From Sinonovacula constricta (Eukaryota; Mollusca; Bivalvia; Cardiida; Solecurtidae), in contig CM017565.1 in NCBI GenBank assembly GCA_007844125.1, forward strand, positions 12,018,618 to 12,082,617: a DNA stretch of 64,000 bases, read 5' to 3'. Position numbers and translations under genes: made by a program. Below are positions 25,701-34,872 of this stretch, in pieces. Numbering within the stretch: the stretch's first letter is position 1; each line of letters starts with the position of its first letter. Under the pieces are notes generated by a model. It was not told where the DNA came from. It worked only from the letters and a program-made list of their open reading frames with translations, and searched no databases.

Positions 25701-27460
25701 TAAGTGTTGTTCCATGACTGGTTGGCCCAGTGTCAGGATAATGTGACTGGGTGCGGTATTATGCCAGGTGTTCATGGAATGCTATACACAGTGAAGGCAG
25801 CACTATATCTGCTTCCAGTGGACACCGTCTCCGGATAACTGAAATACTGTTGGTGGGACAATAAACCCAATAAACATAAATGAAATTAACCTAATTGGGG
25901 AAAACATGCTAGTATTTTATAAAGGGTAAGTAGATTTGATGCACATTTTTTGCCTGGATATTGATTCTTTGCCTGTTACGACAATAACACAATAGACATC
26001 TTTTCTGAGAGTCATGTTTATTTCCTTACTATACAAATACTACAGTTCTGAGATTCCTTTTAGGTATTAATGAAATGTGGATTCATGATATTATGTTTTC
26101 TGACAACTTCATGTGTAGTAATAAGATAGAGTGAAAATTGGGTGATTATATGGTGAACATGTGCATTTTTTGTATTTGCTTAGTTTCCATCTTTACTACT
26201 GGCATTTTGCTGAACCTTGTCATCAATTATAAATGCACTTTTGTTAAAGCATTTTTGATGTTTTTAATAATATCAATGCAATAAATATACATTTTCTTTA
26301 CAAATCCATACAAGCAAAATAAAATTGCCTGACAGGTGACAATATCCTACACACAGATTAAAACATTCTAGAACATTTCGCATATCAGTGAAAAGTGTTG
26401 GCAGTGTTATGACCCTGCCATAGGCCTATCAACTCTTCAAAGATTTGCAGAGGTTCCTAATTGGCTCATTTGAATAGATAAATAACAAACATACAAACAC
26501 TTACAGGAAATCTTATTTTGTATTGGAATGTGATAAACTAACCGGTAAATGACTAGAATACAGTTTTGATATCATATTTAAGGTGCAATGGTAATAAGTG
26601 TGTGAAAAAATTTAGTGAAAAAAGCAACTTACACAATAACCACCATTTCAAACCTGAACTTGCACTTCACAAAATTAAGGCTAAATAATACAAAATTACT
26701 TTTAAAACAATAATAAAATCTTATATGCATAAAAGTGTGAAATTAACTGTTGTTACATCAATATTCATTCGATGATGTGGCAACTGTTGTTACATCAATA
26801 TTCATCTGATGATGTTGAAACACAAAAATGCTTTATTAACTAATAGATTTAAGGTGTATATATGCTAGTATTTATTCGTGTTTTTTTTTTCCTCCTTTAA
26901 AAAATAGTTCTTATTCTTCAGAACCACAAAGTTTTATATCATGGAAGAAATTGTTTTTTTATCAAATACCCACTACAGCACAATGCAAATATTGTTCATT
27001 TGTTCTATGTATAAATCTATTTGATTGGACATATATAAGCTGCTGAAAAAAACAATCACAAAATACACATAACTTGCATAGGTTTCAATGCAAATGCCAC
27101 CATTTTGACCAGTGTTAGTCTAACAGTTACAGTAGGCAAGGCTACAGCCCGTCTGAGGAAGGGGCATTTGTTAGCCAAATGTGTTGCAAAGTAAATAATA
27201 ATTGAATATTAATTAGGTCTTTCATAAATACAGATATTATCTTGTATAAGTTAGTCTTCATCTGTAGGTTTACTATGTCTTACAATAGATTATGCTGTAT
27301 TCTCAAGAGAGCATGATCTCTGTTTTCAGACTCCCACGGCCTACCAAACAAGCCTGCTCTAGAACATGTGATAGCCCAGACGTCGGAGTGCCTGAAGCTG
27401 ATGTCTCGTTCCAACATCGCGACCAGTGCCTTCGCCAGTCTACAGGACTATCTTCACTGA
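7655..27460 (+). CDS. RANBP9: RanBP9/RanBP10 orthologue, 5'-partial, 11 coding exons (gene span)
   Basis: Scaffold subunit of the CTLH/GID E3 ubiquitin ligase in animals. Exons seen: 7655-7766, 15844-15896, 16196-16363, 16654-16676, 17570-17671, 18734-18816, 19682-19794, 20317-20979, 22409-22563, 23268-23379, 27330-27460. All junctions are GT-AG and the phases join exactly, giving about 570 residues and ending in TGA. Domain order matches the family: most of a SPRY domain ([45 protein letters not shown]), LisH ([14 protein letters not shown]), CTLH ([12 protein letters not shown]...LYPGLLERN), a Ser/Asn-rich acidic linker, and the C-terminal CRA region ([25 protein letters not shown], ending DYLH). 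The first visible exon starts in phase 1 inside SPRY, so at least one 5' exon is missing; none was found between 1 and 7654. Invertebrates usually have one gene for vertebrate RANBP9 and RANBP10, so the symbol covers both. The linker exon has an apparent frame break described separately. Confidence 0.93.
8093..9347. mobile_element. Tigger/pogo-type element, internally deleted
   Basis: Ends cagtcaaacctgtattaa at 8093 and its inverse complement caggtttgactg finishing at 9347, with TA duplicated at 8091-8092 and 9348-9349. CAGTCAAACCTG ends and TA duplications are typical of Tigger/pogo. ggtggtc/ggtcgc-rich subterminal repeats occur at both sides. At 1.26 kb it is too short for a full transposase; only the DNA-binding domain frame remains. 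Confidence 0.82.
8530..8835 (-). CDS. CENP-B/Tigger-type N-terminal DNA-binding domain, truncated transposase
   Basis: The likely start is the Met at 8788-8790 ([20 protein letters not shown]). The domain [20 protein letters not shown] then [13 protein letters not shown] is a Psq/CENP-B_N helix-turn-helix, the N-terminal DNA-binding unit of Tigger/pogo transposases. The second HTH and the DDE nuclease are absent. About 86 residues from that Met, ending in TAG. It may be a neutral remnant, or a protein able to bind the element's ends without cutting. Confidence 0.7.
   Translation of the reverse strand: MEYLEQLFFVALRINMSKRTCLTIDDRVQVVKLLNSGKSCRAVASELGVGKTQIQNIAKQKREIMDKYEHGNSKVKRVKRLTQNDSLNDLGDIICETNYHS
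9801..11184. mobile_element. Bivalve-type element with 145-bp tandem core, copy 1 (about 8 units)
   Basis: It starts with a hairpin (agctcacctgagcac facing gtgctcaaggggagct, 9801-9834). It continues with about eight units of 145 bp (spacing of aaacttggtc: 145, 145, 145, 145, 142...), and ends with the hairpin agggccatcatggccct followed by cttgttt (11160-11184). Units contain aggtcactaggtcaaat and gtctgcatgaaatcttgg. Two other copies are in the window. The layout of tandem core between short structured ends resembles pearl/Helentron-like elements of bivalves; that family assignment is inference. Confidence 0.7.
11185..15186. other. RANBP9 intron sequence, mostly unique, with SINE-like remnants
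   Basis: No exon is seen. At about 12765-12985 a ~108-bp segment (gctaaagtaaatatatcat...) is duplicated in tandem. At 12940-13140 text such as tcaggataatgtgactgggt recurs that is also in the SINE at 25580-25895, so a SINE body remnant is likely. The rest is AT-rich and unremarkable. Confidence 0.6.
15187..15692. mobile_element. Bivalve-type element, copy 2 (short)
   Basis: Same 5' hairpin text (agctcacctgagctcaatgt) and 3' end (caggtgagca...agggccaccgtgaaattcttg), with only about two degenerate core units between. Its 3' hairpin is damaged. It lies in the RANBP9 intron about 150 bp before the exon at 15844. Confidence 0.7.
15844..15896 (+). CDS. RANBP9: RANBP9 coding exon: [14 protein letters not shown]
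   Basis: A 53-nt exon with acceptor ttttttag and donor gtaaat. It encodes [17 protein letters not shown], which continues the RanBP9 SPRY sequence. The phases fit both neighbours. The preceding intron is about 8.1 kb and full of repeats. Confidence 0.92.
16196..16363 (+). CDS. RANBP9: RANBP9 coding exon: SPRY core
   Basis: A 168-nt exon with acceptor tattacag and donor gtagac. It encodes [20 protein letters not shown] and, further on, [11 protein letters not shown] and TCFYTKNG, all near-identical to vertebrate RanBP9/10. Confidence 0.95.
16654..16676 (+). CDS. RANBP9: RANBP9 23-nt microexon
   Basis: A 23-nt exon that completes a Gly codon and encodes IAFTDLP. It is preceded by an almost pure run of about 30 T and cag, and followed by gtaagt. 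Vertebrate RanBP9 has the same peptide at this place in SPRY, and skipping the exon would break the frame. Confidence 0.9.
17570..17671 (+). CDS. RANBP9: RANBP9 coding exon: end of SPRY
   Basis: A 102-nt exon, phase 0 at both ends, with acceptor attgtag and donor gtatgt. It encodes [20 protein letters not shown] and FDIEDYMR, the conserved last strands of the SPRY domain. Confidence 0.94.
17985..18730. repeat. Degenerate intronic minisatellite
   Basis: About 14 irregular copies of a 35-60 bp unit built on aatgcagaagaattgctgg and tgatgtttattcatt. It runs up to the acceptor of the exon at 18734 and may supply its polypyrimidine context. The unit decays towards the middle. Confidence 0.7.
18734..18816 (+). 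CDS. RANBP9: RANBP9 coding exon: SPRY-LisH junction
   Basis: An 83-nt exon with acceptor tttttcag and donor gtaact. It reads [20 protein letters not shown] then EWQTALQ, matching the family's segment before LisH. A degenerate AT-rich minisatellite fills the intron just upstream. Confidence 0.9.
18817..19681. other. RANBP9 intron, nothing recognised
   Basis: AT-rich intron with no repeats or conserved coding segment that I can see. The next intron (19795-20316) is the same. Confidence 0.6.
19682..19794 (+). CDS. RANBP9: RANBP9 coding exon: LisH motif
   Basis: A 113-nt exon with acceptor aactcag and donor gtatgt. It reads [20 protein letters not shown] followed by VSIKNRQ: a canonical LisH dimerisation motif and the start of CTLH. 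In CTLH-complex subunits LisH mediates oligomerisation. Confidence 0.94.
20317..20979 (+). CDS. RANBP9: RANBP9 coding exon: CTLH and Ser/Asn-rich linker, with apparent frame break
   Basis: Acceptor ggctgcag and donor gtatgt. The first part encodes CTLH ([43 protein letters not shown]) and a Ser/Pro-rich stretch. The last part (from about 20742) encodes an acidic, Asn-rich segment ([13 protein letters not shown]...). The entering and leaving phases agree over 663 nt, but this frame has stops at 20715-20717 and 20739-20741. A second frame is open and Ser/Asn-rich from about 20600 to 20780. Either two compensating one-base errors or changes lie here, or a 45-nt in-frame mini-intron (20712-20756, gtgtaa...atcag) removes both stops. 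The linker is poorly conserved in the family. Confidence 0.85.
21957..22073. repeat. 39-bp tandem triplication
   Basis: Three nearly identical copies (21957, 21996, 22035) of a unit containing ccctgatatagatgtcgc in the RANBP9 intron. One base differs in the third copy, so the expansion is recent. Confidence 0.9.
22409..22563 (+). CDS. RANBP9: RANBP9 coding exon: start of CRA region
   Basis: A 155-nt exon with acceptor tgtgcag and donor gtagga. It encodes [20 protein letters not shown], which aligns with the post-linker region of vertebrate RanBP9. Confidence 0.94.
22690..23130. repeat. Intronic minisatellite, ~41-50 bp unit
   Basis: Eight or more irregular copies of a unit with ccagtatttacgaatagcaa and catcccataactttgacatt. 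It is followed at about 23132-23153 by a G-run (about 18 G with one interruption), a possible assembly-weak spot. Confidence 0.75.
23268..23379 (+). CDS. RANBP9: RANBP9 coding exon: [15 protein letters not shown]
   Basis: A 112-nt exon with acceptor gtttcag and donor gtacag. It encodes [20 protein letters not shown] and [13 protein letters not shown], the most conserved part of the C-terminal CRA domain. Confidence 0.95.
23777..24348. mobile_element. Bivalve-type element, copy 3
   Basis: Preceded by a T-run. 5' hairpin gctcacctgagcacgatgtg; about three core units; 3' end caggtgagcaattcagcgcc with atcatggccctcttg. Same orientation as the other two copies and as RANBP9 transcription. Confidence 0.7.
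24480..25355. repeat. Intronic minisatellite, 51-55 bp unit
   Basis: About 16 copies of a unit with gacatgcccacttggt, tgtgtacttta and gagcttgtcttaatgg. Several frames stay open over the array only because the unit lacks stops. Higher-order alternation (ttcgcag variants against gggaagag variants) is visible. It ends near tatatatat at 25350. Confidence 0.85.
25580..25895 (+). mobile_element. tRNA-derived SINE
   Basis: A box-like ggtcggtagagcgtctgc and a consensus B box ggttcgatcc (25621-25630) give a pol III promoter head. A body follows with gtgtcaggataatgtgact and gctatacacagtgaaggcag, and a tail rich in aataaac. The head cannot fold as a complete tRNA (no matching acceptor stem). Body text recurs at 12940-13140. 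Confidence 0.75.
25900..27329. other. Last RANBP9 intron, 3' part
   Basis: AT-rich and without a recognised element, apart from a 2-copy duplication near 26745-26820 (ctgttgttacatcaatattc). Confidence 0.55.
27330..27460 (+). CDS. RANBP9: RANBP9 terminal coding exon
   Basis: Acceptor gttttcag. It encodes a CRA tail with [20 protein letters not shown] then YLH and a TGA at 27458-27460. Vertebrate RanBP9 ends with the same DYLH. The preceding intron is almost 4 kb. Confidence 0.94.
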
Positions 27461-29115
27461 CCTCTGCTCACATCTAGCTAACCACCACCCTCACCTCCAT
27501 ACATCCTCATCCCTGTCTGCAGTCGCCTGTCAATAATGTTCAGTCTGTCAGAAACTGTCACCTAAATATGCCCTCTTAAAGTATTCTCACTGGCTTGTGG
27601 ACCCATTGTTGTGAATATACCTCAAGTTGGAAATTACTTTTATCAAGAATAAACGTCAAGATATGCATCGAATATTTTCAAACTAAGTCTTTAAAAAGAT
27701 ATTTCTGATAGTCAATAGGACAAAATACAATCGATATAGCAGTGCAAATTAGGGTTGCAGTTACAGTGTATAATCCATTGATACATCTATTAGTAGTTCT
27801 GTAGTACTTGATTTAAATTTCATGATGATGAAGCAAAGTCATAGAATGTCAATTATGTTTAGACTTTTTCTATCACAGTTCTTTTTGTCAATACTTCATA
27901 TTTTGCATACAAAATAAAAAGTACAAGTATTTAATGGACGTGTTATTTTACGCCTCAGAAAAAATGATTGAGCTTTGAGAACACTCGCATGTTACATTGT
28001 CGGAATTGCAAATGATTTTTCTGAAATCACCATGTGCATGGTTTAACAGATGTTTCACAACATTTCGTTTTTGTATGTTATGTGAAGCAGACTTAAAAAC
28101 AAAAGTGTGATAAGTTAACTTTTTTTACTTTATATGCATTTTTATATGTTGGTCAATGGTTCCTAGTGAATCAATTTAAGGTAACCATTTTGACCATTAG
28201 CAAAATTCACACAAAAACTAAATGCATGTAAATAAGATTTTAATGTCATCTTTATGAATTTACATATTTTTTATTGATAGGAAGTCTTAATATGGTAGTC
28301 ATATTCTGTATGTAATGGCCATTTGAACATACAACACAACCTGCATTCACTCCACATACCTGTACAGTGTTGCCCTTTGATGTAATCAAGACAGTGGGGA
28401 AGGTTCACATGCAGTCTGATCCATCATACTAGTATTTTATGCTTATTGAAATTGTTAGTGAAACTAAAGGACTGGATTGACTGGGACTAGGTTACTAGCA
28501 AGCTGCTACCTATGTGGATTGATTTCACTGGAGTTGTGACAGCTGTTCTGTTTCTAATTGTTGCCCAATCTTTACCTCCCACACTTTCTTCACAAATTTT
28601 AGACCTATTCCATGACTAACCGACATGGTCCTCGCATCATAATATTGCAGATGTGTAAACATGTAATGTATTCACAGCATGCTATTAAAGGCAAGTCAGC
28701 ACTTTTAGGGTTTCAATTATTCAACTACCCAAGGTGACTGGAAGTTGGTTGCTGGGGCATTAAACAAAAATATAACAAAAGATCCAGCATCATCATTAAA
28801 AGCTGATGAAAAGTCTATTTAGTCCTGGTCAATGCTTATTCTAGGCGATAATTGTGTGGTCCCCCTGTTTATATGGTATGTACATAGCCGATGTGTATGG
28901 GACTGATGTTTATATGGTATGTACATAGCCAATGTGTATGGGACTGAAAGTCACCTATTTAAAAAAAAAAGTGATTGTACATGTTGATAGGATTTGTTAT
29001 GTTTGTATCCTCTCTTTTTTTCTAACTATGTGTATATGAGATGTTTGACAATTGTTTTATGCTATAAATTATTCTAATAACATTTGTGTGACAGAATAAA
29101 ATTATGGAATTAAAA
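27461..29115 (+). other. RANBP9: Probable RANBP9 3' UTR
   Basis: AT-rich non-coding sequence after the stop codon. Candidate poly(A) signals AATAAA occur at 27648-27653, 27913-27918 and 29095-29100; the last is followed by a T/GT-rich stretch and is the likeliest distal end. A short direct duplication (about 28867-28945, unit with tatggtatgtacatagcc) lies inside. Which site is used cannot be decided from sequence. Confidence 0.5.
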
Positions 29116-29309
29116 GTTCTTTGTATCTTTCTTGTGGGGAGCAAGTAAACACCATTTTGTTGGACAACCAACATATTATTATAACATTTACATTATCAAT
29201 ATTATTTTTACATGCATTATATGTAATTACCCATCATACACCATATAACTATGCAAACATGAAATTACAATTGAAACTGCATGGAAATATCAACAACTTG
29301 ACTTGACTA

Positions 29310-29350
29310 CGGTTTAAACCAGATTGAGCATCCAATGCTCTACCAACTGT
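29310..29350 (-). repeat. tRNA-like SINE head remnant
   Basis: In reverse the text reads agttggtagagcattggatg, then ggtttaaacc, resembling a tRNA A box and a decayed B box. It is too short and degenerate to be a tRNA gene. Confidence 0.4.
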
Positions 29351-29500
29351 GCTAACTGGTCTGTTATTTATATTATCCCTAATTGCTTCCTAACGGTCTT
29401 ATATGCATCTTAACATAATGTGCAATTACTACTGGCAATTGAATCGCCTTTACAAAATAAAACAACTGCCTAATTGATATTTAACTAAAATAGTATTTAA

Positions 29501-30366
29501 TAGGGATGTCACAATATGCTTGAAGAGTACCACGATATATTGTTATACTAAAAGGGCATATTGCAATACGTACCACGATATATTGTTATACTAAAAGGGC
29601 ATATTGCAATACGTACCACGATATATTGTTATACTAAAAGGGCATATTGCAATACGTACCACAATATATATTGCCATATTTGAACAAACTGATAAGTAGC
29701 TATTACATAATGAGCAGAATGAACAAAAAATACCTTAGTAAAATATGACAGAGCTTTATAAGCTTCACAACAGGTAAACAAATAGTTAAAACAGCATATT
29801 TGCTGCAAAACTTTACAACAGTGTAGTTGGAAGCTTCCTGTGAATTTCAGTGATAGCAATATGCTGACTGTATTTAGGTTGGTTGAGCCTCAACTGTATC
29901 TCACAGGCATATGTCCACACAATACTACTTCTTTTACAATTTTCTTTGATGATCTGTCCTCCTTCACCCTGTTTACAAATTGCATCAGTCTTCTTCTATT
30001 AAACTGCCCAACAATATGCAATAATAATGTTCTAAGTATTCCACAATGACCTATCTCCTAACAATATGGGCATTACAGTAAGTTGTATGTTCAGTAAAAT
30101 TCACTCTTCGATCCAATAAATTGTTTTTCTTACATTAAGAAATTGTGCCATTAAGGTCCAAACCTTATTTAAAACTCTTATTTTGTGGATTACTGCAAAT
30201 GCACATCTAGTAGGCTGTATTGCCCGGGCTGTTTAGAGTGAATTCTGCTGACATGGATTCTGCTTTAGACTACATTTTCAGAAGATTACTGGCATTTCAT
30301 CAGTATGAGCAGATAGTATTGACTTCACTCAATAACGCAATATAGCGGTATACTGCGACAGCCCTA
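29501..30366. mobile_element. hAT MITE with perfect 8-bp target duplication
   Basis: Ends TAGGGATGTCACAATA at 29501 and, from 30366 back, TAGGGCTGTCGCAGTATACC. Target duplication gtatttaa at 29493-29500 and 30367-30374. Internally a 43-bp unit (cgtaccacgatatattgtta...) is repeated three times from about 29524 to 29660. No transposase, so non-autonomous. Confidence 0.85.
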
Positions 30367-31735
30367 GTATTTAAAAGAAAAAATACAAATACAACACAAT
30401 ATTCAATACTTGCAAGGACTATGGGTCCTATGACACTCAGTAAACTTACTCTGGTAATGTGTGCTACGGTTCCGCTCTAACTAATCAGCTCTGTAAAAAC
30501 ATTTTAGTGGTGTGCAATAACGGTTCATAAAAAGAAGTCAATTTAAAAAAACAATACAATAAGAAGACAATCCAAATGCTAAACAATTCAACTCCAACAA
30601 CAAAACCAAAAGGAACAATCCTTACAAATGTATAACTAGCAGGCAGACTGACCAAGATGATTCAGAATAGTCATGTGGTATAAAAAAAGCTTGAATACCA
30701 ATTTTACAGACTGCACTAAATTACAATTGAAAGCGATTCATTAAAAAATAAAATATAGGAAGTCCCAATACTATTATCTTGTCAGATTCCTTTACATGAC
30801 CAGTGTGCTATGTTGACATAAGAATCATGATTATGCCATTCTCCAACCTATAACATTACATATAGCTGAAAAATGAAGCTGTCTTTCTAGAACAGGATAA
30901 ATAATTTATTTAATAATCTATAATTGATTAAACATTTTGTTTAAATGTGTGATATTAACCTTAAAAGACAGACTATTTCAATAGCTGTGTCAGCATACTA
31001 TAGTTGTAATAAAAATAGTTTTGCTTATAATAATAGAATGTATCTTAACAAAATTGCAACAATGCAAAAAAAAGCTAATTATGAAATAAAGTGGTATTAA
31101 AACCAAAGCTGTTTATAGACAGATTCCTCCACTTTCATCAGTATGAAGAACATTTTAAGTGTGATGTGAATTATTAAACATATAATTAAAAATGTTAAAC
31201 TGACTGATGCCAATGACAAATGCTTACTTTGTTTCTTTGAAAAGTGGAGTTAAGAAACAACAAAATCCATATATAATTACTTCTTTTATTAGTACTCTGT
31301 TTCTTGAACATAACACACTTTGTACACACAAGTAATTAGAAAAAATACCCTTTGATGTTAGATGAGATGAAATGAATTCACAATATAACTTCAGTTTTGA
31401 ATATGAGGATGAAAACAGAAACATAAACAAAGATTTAATTTAGACATAATGGACATCATTTATATACATATTGTGATTAATTACTTGTCATGATAAATAA
31501 GTATATAAAGCAATAAATATCAAAACAGGTGAAAGCTTTTCAATTTGCACCTGTTTTTTTTTTGTTTGTTTTTTTGACTATGAGCTAAAACAATATGTTT
31601 TTTTTTGCTTATGATTTCAAATTGATCTTGGATACAATATGAATGTAGCAAAAGTACTCAATTAAAATGTGATATCCATTTGAATGCTTTCAAATGTTGT
31701 CAGGGTCTTTACAATATGCAGAGTTATATCTGTAT
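30367..31735. other. Intergenic AT-rich sequence
   Basis: No gene, structured repeat or regulatory motif recognised. T-runs near 31550-31610. Confidence 0.55.
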
Positions 31736-32115
31736 TCACCTGCCACAAGATGCACTTTGTGGTCTGTGTCAACAATATCTGCAGTTATCTCTCTATTCAC
31801 CTACCACAAGGTGCACTTGGTGGTCTGTGTCTACAATATCTGCAGTTATCTCTCTATTCACCTGCCACAAGGTGCACTTGGTGGTCTGTGTCTACAATAT
31901 CTGCAGTGTTCTCTATTCACCTGCCACAAGGTGCACTTGGTGGTCAGTGTTTACAATATCTGCAGTTATCTCTATTCACCTGCCACAAGGTGCACTTGGT
32001 GGTCTGTGTCTACAATATCTGCAGTTATCTCTATTCACCTGCCACAAGGTGCACTTGGTGGTCTGTGTCTACAATATCTGCAGAGTTATCTCTGTATTTC
32101 CCTGCCACAAGACAC
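31735..32115. repeat. 59/61-bp tandem array
   Basis: Six copies of a unit with cacctgccacaaggtgcact, tggtggtctgtgtctacaa and tatctgcagttatc. Spacing of the ctgccacaag start is 61, 59, 59, 59, then about 63. All three plus-strand frames are open for about 145 codons because the unit has no stop in any frame; this is not evidence of coding. Confidence 0.9.
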
Positions 32116-32119
32116 CCTC

Positions 32120-34870
32120 AGTTAAACCCTAGCCTGTAATTGTTATACTAGGAGTTTTCGGATCAGGATCTACCTGGGCATAGTCAATTCATTCTAGACT
32201 AACAAGTTAAATGGAGACACATTGTATTCACACATTTTATAAAACTAAAGTATGCATAGAGTTATGTTAGTTAACTTATATTACATTAGTGTTTGTTTCA
32301 TCAAATGGACTAAAAATTCATCTGTATGAGCGATGACCCAGAACTGCCCAGAATTTGTTAATAAATTATATAACTATTGAGCTATTTTTATTAAACATAT
32401 TGTAAAGCCAAATGTTTTGGCATTTAAAATAAAAATACAACAACAACATATTTATATCATTTTTTTCTGTTCCAGTCTATTTTGAATAACCATGGTAACA
32501 ATGCAGCAGTGCAGCTCACAAATTACTATGAGAGTTTATTTTACAGTAATGCCTGAGATGCAAACTGTCCTCTGCTTTGGTTCAGTCAAACACCAGCCAT
32601 ATTTCTCAGATTTGGCTCTTTTAAAATTTTCATTTTTTTCAATGGAAATTGATGGGTTAGTGGCTCAGGTCACTAGCTTACTTTCAAGAATTAACATCAA
32701 CAATAGTTAAACAGGTTTCTTCATGGTATGAGGTTTTTGAGCTGTGGGTCAATAGGCACCAACAATGTATAGAGGGCAGTGGTACTTAGAACAGCTTTAG
32801 TATGTTCTTTGATGACAATGTGTAACATCAGTGTAAATGACAAATCGGATCATTTGAATTGTTCACCATATGCGCATTACTATGTTTTGTTGGAATCTAC
32901 ATATGCCAATCACGCATTGTTTAACTGTGTTTGTTTTTAATTTTATCTACAGCGGTTTGATTCCACTTTGTTCTGATGTACATTTTATGGACTTGCTATG
33001 AATATTAAATAAAGTATGGCATAATTCAGCGTAATTCTGGATCATCCCTCATATGTTATATAAAAGAACATGAGGCATGAAATGAAGATGCAACTAATGC
33101 CAGGCTTGTTTCAACTAAAATGACGAAAATGAAGGTCAATCTACTGGATGGTTTTTGTTATACACAATGCCATGTAAAATGCTGTACAATTTAATAAATA
33201 ACTGCCAGAAAAATTACATTATTATATGATACAATATGACATTGACAATCGCCGCTGCTAAATAACTAATATGAACATAATAGATGTAGGGACAATGAAT
33301 TTTTAGCGCTTTATGAAAGCAACAGGTTTTTACATAAAAATATTACGTAACAATTGTCACAACTCATTAATTCAATGTTCATGTGTTTCCTCCATGAAAA
33401 ATACATACAAGCAACTGGAGAAAAGGATTGCTCCAGCAAAATAAAGCAGCTATTGACCTGAAAAACCACCTGATAAAAGATTTCAAGATTTCTATTAAAG
33501 ATATGAAGCTTAATTCTATTAAAGAGGACAATTGCCAGCAAGCTGTGACTAAATCATTCCAAGATATGCATCTGCATGCAAACAGAGTGTCATGAACTCA
33601 ATTTTGAGCATAATCGTATTTCTAGTATTGCACACAATAGTCTAATAACAGAAAATAACCCTACAGGTCTTTAACTACTCCATGTAAGCATACACATGAT
33701 GAAGTATCCATCAGCCATGCTATATACTTATGATAATTTATGTTACAGCAACACAATTACTTTTATACCTAAGTGGGAGATACAAACGCCTCTAAATCAG
33801 CTGGTTGTTTAATTAACCCAGTCACAGATGACTGTTCACAGACAACTTCATAAAATACATATTGTTTTAGTGTAAATCCTGATCAGACCAAACTATCTGT
33901 CCAAACCTGATCCATTCATGCTTGAACGACTATGTGCTTAATAATAAAAAATACTCAAGAAAATGGTAGCATACATTCTGCATGAGATCAAATGAATTAG
34001 AACAAGATGATAAAACATTCTACATTTTGTTAAACTGCAATATATTGGCACAGATATTAAAGAGAGGTTGTTTGGACTTCTAGGACTAATTAGGATTGTT
34101 ATTGTAATAATTATACTGGTTGGATAAAACAAGGTATAAATATACACAACATTGTCTCAAAGCTTTAAAAAAAATAAAATAAAAAGTACTTATAATTGAT
34201 CGCCATAAAGTAAGGAATGTTGATGTTATCACAAGAAAGTGTAAACATGTATATACAAAAAATACAACAACTAATATACTATGTACAGTGACCTTCATGT
34301 ATAAAATACTGAAGCTTTGATACTAGTGTCACTATTATCAATATTACAACACAAAAGACCAGTGACTGTTCCAAACACATTTATACAATGATACAAAATC
34401 ATCTCCATAACATTTAAACAATACTTGTGGTTGGTTGGAATGACTGAAGTTTATTGACAAATCATAATGCATATCACTTAGAATTGATAATTTTGAGGGG
34501 AAAAGGAACTGTATAAGAGCAATTTCATAAAACACTTCTACGGATTGGCTAGTTGATTGATACAGTTGTAATATTTTCAAGCCATGTGTCTGTTTACTAT
34601 TATTTAATGATTCTTTGATCAAAGTTCATAGAACTAGATTCTAAAAACTATATGATTAAAATTCCTATTATGTCTAAAACTTATCATTAAGTTTTACATT
34701 GGCATAATAATTTGTACACAAAATCTGCCAATCAAGGTTGCAAAAACTGTACAATACTAAGATCTGATAACATCACAGACAACAGCACACTACAACCATT
34801 GGTTACAGATGAAATAATCAGCAGCAGGTACAATATCACAGACACTGAATCTGGAGTATGGACAAGAGAT
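32120..34870. other. Intergenic sequence between two arrays
   Basis: AT-rich, without a recognised gene or element. A few phrases such as ggatcaggatctacctggg (about 32160) and aatcctgatcagaccaaac (33873) resemble degenerate interspersed repeat text also near 12120 and 14510. Confidence 0.5.
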
Positions 34871-34872
34871 AG

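Noticed and set aside
31680..32139. Three overlapping ~145-codon open frames as genes
   Set aside because: All three come from the same stop-free tandem unit; no start context, homology or splice signals.
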